From VRUE01 sp963703175 (GTDB taxonomy: Bacteria > Actinomycetota > Thermoleophilia > Solirubrobacterales > 70-9): a stretch of DNA of 64,000 bases. Position 1 is the stretch's first letter; each line of letters starts with the position of its first letter. Both the position numbers and the translations under genes were made by a program. A model generated the notes under the pieces. It saw nothing but the letters and a program-made list of their open reading frames with translations. It did not search any database and was not told the DNA's origin. This document shows positions 58,157 to 64,000 of this stretch, in pieces. The stretch is taken from the NCBI GenBank assembly GCA_963703175.1, contig OY969794.1:248001-312000 (forward strand). Direction: 5' to 3'.

Positions 58157-59335
58157 CTATCGAGCCGCTGCCGTTGGCTCCGGCTCCGAGCCCGCGCGAA
58201 ACGCCGCCGAGATACGACGAGCCGCGTCTTGGCGAGGCTTGAACTGAAGATAGCGCTGGGTCGTGGCGAGATCCTGGTGGCCCATCCACTCCATGACCTC
58301 GCGCGAGTCGGCGGTGCGGATCGCGTGGGAGCCGAAAGTGTGGCGCAGGTCATGGAAACGCAGTTCGCGCAGCCCGGCCTTCGTGAGCGCCGCCTTGTAG
58401 CGGTCGCGGAGGCGGTGCCCTGCCAAGTGCCCGCCCTGAACGCCGCAGAAGACGAGATCGTCGTCCTCGTGGTTGTGGTCGCGCTTGGCGAGCTTTGCCA
58501 GCGCTTCGGCAACCTCATCGGCCATTGGCACCGTGCGCTCTTGGCCGCTCTTGGGAGTGTCCACGCGCCCGTTCGTGAAGTTCTGCCGAACGTGAACCGC
58601 GCTGTTGCTGAAATCCACATCGCGCCAGCGGAGAGCCAGTAGCTCGCCGAGGCGAAGGCCGGTGAACGCGGCCGTGAGGTAAATCGTGCCGTCCTGGTAA
58701 GAAGCGGCGACTCGAACCAGTGCCAAGACCTCCTCGCGCGAGAACACGTCGATGTTGCCCCGCTTGGCGTGTGGTCGGCGCTCGACGTTGGCGACGGGAT
58801 TCGCCGGCAACTTGTAGCGGCGCTGCGCCCAGACGAAGATGCCGTGGAGCACCGTCAGGTACTTGTTGACGGTCCGGTCCGACAGCCCTTCCTCGACCAG
58901 GGCGTCGCGGAAGCCCTCGACCGTTTCCGGCGTCACGTCCTCCAAGCGGATCTTCTGTCCGAACTTCTCGCCGAAGATCTTCTTCATCCGGTCGACCATG
59001 TGCTCATAGTCGATCTGCGTCGAGAGCTTGACCTTCCGGTCGCGCTTGTAAGCCAGCCAGTCGTCGCAGGCCGTGGCAAAGGTCGCGCCAGTCCTGACCA
59101 TCCCCGGCAACTCCCCACGACGGGCCTTGGCAAGGGTGTCGTCAAGCCACGCCCGCGCGCTCGCCTTCGTGTAGTTGCCAGCGGGCGGCTCCTGCTTGCG
59201 GTCGGACCAGTGCGGCCCGATTCGCGTCTGCACCTGACGGCCGTCCGGCAGGCGGTACTTGGCGTACCAGACGCCGCCGCGCTTGCCCTCTCGCTTGAAG
59301 ACGTGCCCGCTGATCGCCCGCTTCGTCTGCTGCGC
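58157..59335 (-). CDS. int: tyrosine-type site-specific integrase
   Basis: A 392-residue phage-type integrase. An N-terminal AP2-like arm domain is suggested by KRGGVWYAKYRLPDGRQVQT. The SAM-like core-binding domain follows (about 95-190). The catalytic domain has Arg in FTGLRLGELLALRW, HDLRHTFGSH, and the nucleophile Tyr in MGHQDLATTQRYLQ. ATG at 59335 (MAQQTKRAISGHVFKREGKR) is preferred; the frame continues upstream through the operator palindrome. It lies 140 bases from the tRNA-Glu attachment site, as expected for an element of this class. A fragment of a close relative remains at 22320-22428. Confidence 0.9.
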   Translation of the reverse strand, partial: AQQTKRAISGHVFKREGKRGGVWYAKYRLPDGRQVQTRIGPHWSDRKQEPPAGNYTKASARAWLDDTLAKARRGELPGMVRTGATFATACDDWLAYKRDRKVKLSTQIDYEHMVDRMKKIFGEKFGQKIRLEDVTPETVEGFRDALVEEGLSDRTVNKYLTVLHGIFVWAQRRYKLPANPVANVERRPHAKRGNIDVFSREEVLALVRVAASYQDGTIYLTAAFTGLRLGELLALRWRDVDFSNSAVHVRQNFTNGRVDTPKSGQERTVPMADEVAEALAKLAKRDHNHEDDDLVFCGVQGGHLAGHRLRDRYKAALTKAGLRELRFHDLRHTFGSHAIRTADSREVMEWMGHQDLATTQRYLQFKPRQDAARRISAAFRAGSEPEPTAAAR

Positions 59336-59361
59336 CATCCCGATCACCTGTCCCCTGATCT

Positions 59362-59407
59362 CAAACTTTGTCCCGATATTTTTAGCACGGACTCGGGACA
59401 AAGTTTG
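59362..59407. promoter_or_regulatory. inverted repeat in the int promoter
   Basis: CAAACTTTGTCCCGA (59362-59376) and TCGGGACAAAGTTTG (59393-59407) are perfect 15-bp inverted repeats with a 16-base AT-rich spacer. The right arm continues as GGGACAAA, so arm-type units at 59393-59416 are included. It lies directly upstream of int and could serve both as operator and as an integrase arm site. Confidence 0.6.
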
Positions 59408-59442
59408 GGACAAAAAGCGAGACCACTAGGCGCCTGAGCAAA

Positions 59443-59468
59443 GAAAAACCCCGCATTTGCGGGGCTTT
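59443..59468 (-). terminator. intrinsic terminator after tRNA-Glu
   Basis: On the minus strand GCCCCGC-AAAT-GCGGGG is followed by TTTTTC: a strong rho-independent terminator 8 bases after the tRNA 3' end. It lies inside the mobile element, so the element supplies the tRNA's terminator. Confidence 0.85.
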
Positions 59469-59475
59469 CGTGGAA

Positions 59476-59548
59476 TACCGCTACGGGGATTCGAACCCCG
59501 GTTTCCGGACTGAGAATCCGGCGTCCTAGTCCCCTAGACGATAGCGGC
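59476..59548 (-). tRNA. tRNA-Glu (anticodon CTC)
   Basis: A 73-nt cloverleaf: acceptor GCCGCTA/TAGCGGT (with one G-U pair), anticodon stem CCGGA/TCCGG, loop TTCTCAG, T arm CGGGGTTCGAATCCCCG and discriminator A. The anticodon CUC reads GAG. Its 3' 42 bases are the right attachment core of the integrative element, and the element has restored them exactly. Confidence 0.93.
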
Positions 59549-59622
59549 GTGGGAGCGCCATTCTAGCGATAGCTGGCGGTGGTGTCGTCTGCACCGATCC
59601 GTCCGGCGGGATGACTAGATTA

Positions 59623-59636
59623 CGAACATATGTTCG
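59623..59636. promoter_or_regulatory. second LexA-type palindrome
   Basis: CGAACATATGTTCG is identical to 52342-52355. It lies between tRNA-Glu and tRNA-Leu, 51 bases before tRNA-Leu and 142 bases before the LAGLIDADG gene. Which transcript it would control is not clear. Confidence 0.55.
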
Positions 59637-59686
59637 CTACAACGTCTCTTCCCTGGTTACGCACAATCGATAGATTTGGGCCTCTA

Positions 59687-59770
59687 GCGGGCGTGCTGGA
59701 ACTGGTAGACAGCATCGGCTCAGAACCGGTGGCGCGAAAGCGCGTGTGGGTTCGATTCCCTCCGCCCGCA
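59687..59770 (+). tRNA. tRNA-Leu (anticodon CAG)
   Basis: An 84-nt class II tRNA with acceptor GCGGGCG/CGCCCGC, D-loop AACTGGTAGAC, anticodon loop CTCAGAA, a long variable arm (GGCGCGAAAGCGCGT) and T-loop TTCGATT. The anticodon CAG reads CTG. One T-stem pair (T50-T64) appears mismatched. A homing-endonuclease-like gene starts 8 bases after its 3' end. Confidence 0.92.
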
Positions 59771-59777
59771 TCTCCTC

Positions 59778-60554
59778 ATGCATCCTGAGGCAACGGTCGC
59801 CTCTGTCCTGGAGTTACACGAGGCCGGCCTGAACAACTGCGAGATTTCGAGGCGCACAGGCGTGTCTCGGTTAACGATCCGAGATTGGGTCAACGGCAGA
59901 TTCCCCCATTCCTATCGACCACATGACCCCCGTGGGACTTGCCCTCGATGCCGTGGGAACCAGCACGACTTCAACCAACTCGGGCCGGACTATGTGCATC
60001 TCCTCGGGCTGTACCTCGGCGATGGATCGATATCCGAACATCGGCGACAGGTCTACCGACTCAGGGTTACGCTGGATGTTCGTTACCCCAGCATCGTGCG
60101 CGAATGTGAAGGGGCCATACAGGCGGTCGTCCCGCAAAATCGTGTCAGCCGCCAGCTGAGGAAATGCAACTGCTACGAGGTCAATGCCTACTCGAAGGGC
60201 TGGCCTTGCTTGTTCCCGCAACACGGGCCGGGCAAAAAGCACAATCGACCGATATTTCTCGCGGAGTGGCAGCAGAAGCTCGCCGAACGCTGGCCGAGAC
60301 CACTGCTCAAGGGATTGATCCAGTCGGACGGCTGTCGTTCATATAGCACTAGCAAAAGTGGCTGGACCCAACCTCGCTACGCCTTCTCAAATGTCTCCAC
60401 CGACATCACGAGCATCTTCTGCTCGGCCTGCGACTGCCTTGGGCTGCGCTGGACTGCCTCCTTCCCCACGAATGAGTCGGCAGCAGTCTCGATCTACGTC
60501 TCGCGCAAAGCCGACGTCGCCAGGCTCGACGAGTTCGTCGGGCCTAAGCGCTGA
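59778..60554 (+). CDS. LAGLIDADG-type endonuclease with HTH
   Basis: A 258-residue protein. The N-terminal HTH (NNCEISRRTGVSRLTIRDWV) is followed by a Cys-x2-Cys knuckle (CPRCRG). Two LAGLIDADG-like motifs then appear: YVHLLGLYLGDGSISEHRR (about 73) and PLLKGLIQSDGCRS (about 175), each with the acidic residue needed for metal-dependent cleavage. Such stand-alone proteins are frequent in actinobacteria; some are homing endonucleases, others may be regulators. ATG 59778 lies 8 bases after tRNA-Leu. The last 61 bases overlap the opposing hydrolase gene. Confidence 0.8.
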   Translation: MHPEATVASVLELHEAGLNNCEISRRTGVSRLTIRDWVNGRFPHSYRPHDPRGTCPRCRGNQHDFNQLGPDYVHLLGLYLGDGSISEHRRQVYRLRVTLDVRYPSIVRECEGAIQAVVPQNRVSRQLRKCNCYEVNAYSKGWPCLFPQHGPGKKHNRPIFLAEWQQKLAERWPRPLLKGLIQSDGCRSYSTSKSGWTQPRYAFSNVSTDITSIFCSACDCLGLRWTASFPTNESAAVSIYVSRKADVARLDEFVGPKR

Positions 60555-61429
60555 GCGGTTGCGCTGATCTCCTCGACGAAGTCGGGCCATAGCGCTGGTG
60601 GTAGGTCGTGGCCCATGTCCTCGAAGATGCGCAGGTGGGAGTCGCGGATCGCGCGGGCGGTGGCGCGACCGGCCAGGGGACGGATCAGTGGATCGCTGCC
60701 TCCGTGCAGGACCGTCGCCGGCAGGCGCAGCCTTTCCAGCGCCGCCGTACGGTCGCCCGATGCGGTAACCGCGTGCAATTGGCGGGCGATGCCGGCGCGA
60801 TCGTGGGAACGATCGTAGGAGGCGGCGGCGAGTTCGCGAAAGCGCTCCTCGTCCATCGGATAGCCGGGCGAGCCGATCGTCCGGAACGTCCTCACGGTGC
60901 GGTCGATCGCGGCCTCGCGCCCAGCGCCGGGTCGGGCAAACAACGTCCCGAATGCCTTCCAGGTCGGGACTCCCAGCCAGCGGTTGCCAGTCGAGGACAT
61001 CATCGAGACCAGCGAACGGACCCGCTCCGGGTAGCGGATCGCCGTCGTCTGGGCAATCATCCCCCCCATCGAGGCGCCGACCAGGTGCGCCGACTCGATC
61101 TCCAGGTAGTCCATCAGGCCGATCGTGTCCTCAGCCATATCGCGCAATAGGTAGGGCGCGGTGCGACGCCGCCCCAGCAGCATGTCGGTCCGCTTCGGCA
61201 GGCCCGCTGAATCGATCTTGGTCGAGTGGCCAATATCGCGGTTGTCGAAACGAATTACGCGGAAGCCACGCTCGGCGAGCATCGTGCAGAACCCCCCGTC
61301 CCAGGCGAGCATCTGCGTCGCCAGGCCCATGATCAGCAACAGCGGCTCACTGTCGGAATCGCCAATCTCCTGGTAGGCGATCTCGATCCCGTTAGCCGGA
61401 GCCAGCCGCTCCTCGCTGAGAGCGTTCAT
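60494..61429 (-). CDS. alpha/beta-fold hydrolase
   Basis: A 311-residue hydrolase. The nucleophile elbow is LVGASMGGMIAQ (G-x-S-x-G), the acid Asp lies in LHGGSDPLI, and the catalytic His in FEDMGHDLP. The oxyanion region (LLLIMGLATQMLAWDGGFCT) resembles that of the 3-oxoadipate enol-lactonase/esterase group. The substrate is unknown. The ATG at 61429 is 37 bases from the divergent metallophosphoesterase start. The last residues (SSSLATSALRET) overlap the endonuclease gene and may be a recent extension. Confidence 0.85.
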   Translation of the reverse strand: MNALSEERLAPANGIEIAYQEIGDSDSEPLLLIMGLATQMLAWDGGFCTMLAERGFRVIRFDNRDIGHSTKIDSAGLPKRTDMLLGRRRTAPYLLRDMAEDTIGLMDYLEIESAHLVGASMGGMIAQTTAIRYPERVRSLVSMMSSTGNRWLGVPTWKAFGTLFARPGAGREAAIDRTVRTFRTIGSPGYPMDEERFRELAAASYDRSHDRAGIARQLHAVTASGDRTAALERLRLPATVLHGGSDPLIRPLAGRATARAIRDSHLRIFEDMGHDLPPALWPDFVEEISATAQRLGPTNSSSLATSALRET

Positions 61430-61466
61430 CCCGGTAGCTTAGAGCGGACAGCTAAGTTTGCCCTCA

Positions 61467-62606
61467 ATGCGCACCGCGATCGTCTCCGACTTGCACCTCG
61501 GCAGCGCCTTCGGTGAGGACCTTCTCCGTGACGCCGAGATCCGCCGCGTCCTGCTTGAGGAGCTCGCTTCAGCCGAGCGCCTGGTCCTGCTTGGCGACGT
61601 GCTGGAGCTGCGCGAGTCGCCGCTGGCAACCGCACTGGAGTGCTCCCGGCCTTTCTTCGAAGAGCTCGGCGAAGCGATGGCAGGCCGACCGGTGGTGCTG
61701 GTCCCTGGCAACCACGACCATCGGCTCGCCGAGCCACTACTCGAGCATCTAGCCCTCGAAGGGCAGCCGCTCGGCCTCGAGCACCGTGCCGACCCGAGTG
61801 GTGACGCGACGACGCGGATCGCCGCCTGGCTGGGCGACGCCGAGCTGCAACTCGCCTATCCGGGAATCCGCTTGCGCGATGACGTCTACGCGACTCACGG
61901 CCACTACATGGATTGCCACATGACCCTGCCTCGGATGGAGTGCATTGCCGCTGCCGCGATTATGCGCATGCTGGGACCGCTACCGCAGAGCACTGCCCCG
62001 GCGAACTATGAGGAGGTGCTGAGGCCCGTCTACGGCTTCACCTTCGGTGTCGCGCAGGGTGGATCGGCGCGCCGGGCCAGCCGTCCCTCCGAGCGTGCTT
62101 GGCGCGCGATGACGACCAGCAATGGCGCCGGCAACCGTGCCCGCCGCGCGGCGACTCGCACCGCATTGAGCCTGGCCGTGCCGGCCAGCATCTGGAGCAT
62201 CAACCGCCTCCTTCGCTCCGATTTCGAAGTCTCGCTCAGTTCGAGCGCGATCTCCCATAGCGGCATTGCCGCCGCCCAGGAGCTGGCCACGCGTATGCAC
62301 TTAGACGCCACCCACGTAATCACCGGCCACACCCACCGCGGTGGTCCCTGGCAGAGCGACCCGGCCTGGGAGCTTGCCAACGACGGACAGCTCCACAACA
62401 CCGGCAGCTGGGTCTTCGCCTCAGCCTTCCACCACCCCGGGACGCCCCCCGGGGCCTACTGGCCCGGGACTGTCACCTGGCTCGACGACAGCGGCCCACC
62501 GCGACGCAACCGCCTACTAATGGAACACCACCGTGACGAACTACGCGGGACCGTTGCCCGCCTTGCGGCGACGACCGAGCGGCCCGCTAAAGCCACTCGG
62601 CGATGA
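61467..62606 (+). CDS. metallophosphoesterase
   Basis: A 379-residue calcineurin-like phosphoesterase. Metal-site motifs appear in order: IVSDLHLGS (D-x-H), LLGDVLEL (GD), VPGNHDHR (GNHD) and VITGHTHRG (GHxH). The region between, with CHMTLPRMECIAAAAIMRML, is a large helical insertion. It hydrolyses a phosphoester with two bound metals; the substrate could be a nucleotide or lipid. ATG 61467 (MRTAIVSDLH) is preferred over a TTG nine bases upstream. Its last 20 bases overlap the opposing haloalkane dehalogenase gene. Confidence 0.86.
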   Translation: MRTAIVSDLHLGSAFGEDLLRDAEIRRVLLEELASAERLVLLGDVLELRESPLATALECSRPFFEELGEAMAGRPVVLVPGNHDHRLAEPLLEHLALEGQPLGLEHRADPSGDATTRIAAWLGDAELQLAYPGIRLRDDVYATHGHYMDCHMTLPRMECIAAAAIMRMLGPLPQSTAPANYEEVLRPVYGFTFGVAQGGSARRASRPSERAWRAMTTSNGAGNRARRAATRTALSLAVPASIWSINRLLRSDFEVSLSSSAISHSGIAAAQELATRMHLDATHVITGHTHRGGPWQSDPAWELANDGQLHNTGSWVFASAFHHPGTPPGAYWPGTVTWLDDSGPPRRNRLLMEHHRDELRGTVARLAATTERPAKATRR

Positions 62607-63462
62607 TCCGGCCGATCTCCTCGCCGGCATCCTCTTGGAGGAAGTGACCCGCGTTCTCAATCACCCGCGGAGCCGGAAAGTTGAGCTGCGACGAAACTCG
62701 TTCCCCGACCGACAGCGGTAGCGCCATATCGGAGTCCGCCCAGAGCACCAGGGTCGGCCGTTCATCGACCCGCAGTGCATCGGCAACCCGTTTGCCCTCG
62801 GCCGCACCCGGCGCATCGGGCTCGGTCGGCAGGATTAGCGGGAAGGCGCGGGTACCGGCCTTCGACTCCGGGCTCGGGAAGGGTGCCTCGTAAGCGGCGA
62901 TCACATCATCGTCGGGGTCACTTTTACAGCCGGCCTGGACGAGGAAACCAACCGGGACATCGGTATTTCTGCGGACGTAGTCGCGGAATTTGAGCCAGGT
63001 CTCACTCATCTGCTGCTGGCCGGTGAACGGGCCGGTCTCCATGATCACCAGACGCGAGAAACGATCCGGGTGCTCAACCGCGAGCCGCAGGCCGATCGGC
63101 CCGCCCCAATCGTGGACGACCGCAGTCGCGTCGCGAACGTCGAGCTCCTCCAACAGCGTCGACATCAGCTCGACGTGACGGTCGTACGTGTACCAGTCGA
63201 GGTCGGTCGGCTTGTCGGAACGACCGAAGCCGGCGTAGTCGGGGGCGATACAGCGGTAGCCGGCGTCGCGTACCGGCGGAATTACCTTGCGCCAGAGGAA
63301 CGACCAGGTCGGCTCGCCATGGAAGAACACCACCGGCTTCCCCTCCCCCTCATCGAGATAGGCGAGCCGCAGTCCGTCGATCTCACGGTAGCTCGATTCG
63401 AAGGGAAAGTCCGGTAGCCCCTGCAGGCTCCCCTCCGGCGTTCTCACCGCGTCGACGCTCAC
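62587..63462 (-). CDS. haloalkane dehalogenase-like hydrolase
   Basis: A 291-residue alpha/beta hydrolase of the haloalkane dehalogenase family. VVFFHGEPTWSFLWRKVIPP gives the HG-x-P oxyanion motif and a halide-stabilising residue. VVHDWGGPIGLRLA holds the nucleophile Asp (HDWGG) followed by the halide-binding Trp. LWADSDMALPL provides the acid and ENAGHFLQEDAGEEIG the catalytic His. It should convert haloalkanes to alcohols, though natural substrates may differ. The GTG at 63462 is chosen; upstream frame is antisense to the protease gene. It lies 7 bases from the protease stop. Confidence 0.88.
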   Translation of the reverse strand: MSVDAVRTPEGSLQGLPDFPFESSYREIDGLRLAYLDEGEGKPVVFFHGEPTWSFLWRKVIPPVRDAGYRCIAPDYAGFGRSDKPTDLDWYTYDRHVELMSTLLEELDVRDATAVVHDWGGPIGLRLAVEHPDRFSRLVIMETGPFTGQQQMSETWLKFRDYVRRNTDVPVGFLVQAGCKSDPDDDVIAAYEAPFPSPESKAGTRAFPLILPTEPDAPGAAEGKRVADALRVDERPTLVLWADSDMALPLSVGERVSSQLNFPAPRVIENAGHFLQEDAGEEIGRIIAEWL

Positions 63463-63469
63463 CGCGCGA

Positions 63470-64000
63470 TCATGGCAGTTGGCGCAAGAAATTGCCGATT
63501 TCGGGGCCGAAGTAGGGCGAGAAAAGCTGGGTCGGACGACCCTGGTAGCTGTAACTGGTGACACCGCTGATGAATTCACCGTCGAAGAGCCAGCCACCGC
63601 CGCTGGACCCGGCGGCCAAGTCGCAGGAGGCGGGCATGGTCGGAGGCCCCGAGAAGCGGTAGGTGAGGCGGTCGAAGCCGAGGCCGTGGGCGCGGCAGCT
63701 GCGCAACTCTTCGCCTCCAGCATGGGCGGCCGGGTAGCCAAATATCTGGAATGCAGCGAGCCTCGATCTCGAGGTCGCGAAGCCGCGCCCCCCGACTACG
63801 TCGGTGAGCGCGCCGAGATTGTTCGGCTTCACCCTCAGGGCGGCGACGTCGAAGTCGGGATTTTCGCTGTGCCGCCACTGCGGCATCACGTAGACCGATT
63901 CGACCTCGAAGGTCCCGAAGGGACGATCGCCGTGGTCATACGCGGGGACGAAGGAGATCCGCCGTCCCTCCCTCCCCCCTTCGATCACACAGTGCCCCGC
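63470..64000 (-). CDS. trypsin-like serine protease, 5' part outside the window
   Basis: The visible 176 residues begin AGHCVIEGGREGRRISFVPA, so the His of the catalytic triad lies at the very edge. The Asp is in DFDVAALRV and the Ser in AAGSSGGGWLFDGEFI. The C-terminus (TQLFSPYFGPEIGNFLRQL) resembles that of the protease at 992-1924. The signal peptide and start are to the right of base 64000. It should be a secreted S1-family peptidase. Confidence 0.82.
   Translation of the reverse strand, partial: AGHCVIEGGREGRRISFVPAYDHGDRPFGTFEVESVYVMPQWRHSENPDFDVAALRVKPNNLGALTDVVGGRGFATSRSRLAAFQIFGYPAAHAGGEELRSCRAHGLGFDRLTYRFSGPPTMPASCDLAAGSSGGGWLFDGEFISGVTSYSYQGRPTQLFSPYFGPEIGNFLRQLP

Larger units (their letters stand above)
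49383..59517. mobile_element. 10.1-kb integrative mobilizable element in tRNA-Glu
   Basis: Perfect 42-bp direct repeats (49383-49424 and 59476-59517) bound the segment; the right one is the 3' part of an intact tRNA-Glu, from discriminator to anticodon loop. Inside are a tyrosine integrase next to the tRNA, an excisionase, a MobF relaxase/helicase and cargo: HicBA, DUF5131-TcmP, several small DNA-binding proteins and a DUF433 protein. No type IV secretion or coupling gene is visible, so transfer would need a helper. The element restored the tRNA on integration and also supplies a terminator for it. Confidence 0.9.

Noticed and set aside
1..64000. CRISPR array or cas genes
   Set aside because: I saw no regularly spaced direct repeats and no Cas-like protein in the window.

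Overview
The window is high-GC DNA with dense, mostly short-spaced genes. It looks like an actinobacterium, most plausibly class Thermoleophilia (Solirubrobacterales type). I base this on protein style: secreted proteins with an N-terminal LVVSVLALFVALGG-type segment, several ArsR-like winged-helix regulators of the IRLGQG type, SHOCT-tailed membrane proteins, an MbtG-type N-hydroxylase, a LexA-type GAAC-N4-GTTC box and a probable leaderless promoter. The assignment is an inference; no rRNA or other marker gene is present.

Layout. 0-9 kb: a secreted low-complexity protein, a trypsin-like protease, a TPR protein, a DUF4242 protein, a large MalT/LAL-type LuxR regulator divergent from a berberine-bridge FAD oxidoreductase, and an NAD-dependent epimerase. 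Between the last two lie two copies of a structured palindromic element. 9.1-17.5 kb: an unusual tRNA-Thr followed by a seven-gene, translationally coupled operon: ArgRS-like enzyme, fused aminodeoxychorismate synthase, GNAT, HDAC-like amidohydrolase, chorismate-mutase-like protein, cytochrome P450 and MbtG-like N-hydroxylase. I read it as an undescribed biosynthetic gene cluster. 17.5-20.8 kb: PQQ-type lipoprotein, NTF2-like and VOC proteins, cupin and a K+ channel. 20.9-22.4 kb: a degraded integrative element (xis and int fragments around one cargo gene). 22.5-33.8 kb: transporters, a glycosyltransferase, and a three-gene lipid operon (DAG kinase-like, PAP2 phosphatase, membrane phosphodiesterase). 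34-49 kb: Fic protein, a second K+ channel, methyltransferase, a tandemly duplicated regulator, several small regulators, a GGDEF/HD-GYP protein, two genes damaged by internal deletions, and small membrane or lipoprotein genes.

49.38-59.52 kb is an intact-looking 10.1-kb integrative mobilizable element inserted in the 3' end of tRNA-Glu. It is bounded by a perfect 42-bp repeat and carries a tyrosine integrase, excisionase, MobF relaxase/helicase, HicBA, a DUF5131-TcmP operon behind a LexA-type box, and several small DNA-binding proteins. It has no visible type IV secretion genes. Relics of related elements occur at 20.9-22.4 kb, around 35.5 kb and inside the left end at 49.6-49.7 kb. The window closes with tRNA-Leu, a LAGLIDADG endonuclease, two alpha/beta hydrolases flanking a metallophosphoesterase, and a truncated second trypsin-like protease.

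How the genes work together. The strongest functional story is the 9-17.5 kb operon. PabAB and the mutase should turn chorismate into 4-amino-4-deoxyprephenate, as in p-aminophenylalanine pathways. The N-hydroxylase, P450, acetyltransferase/deacetylase pair and aaRS-like enzyme would then tailor or join building blocks. The product cannot be deduced from sequence alone.
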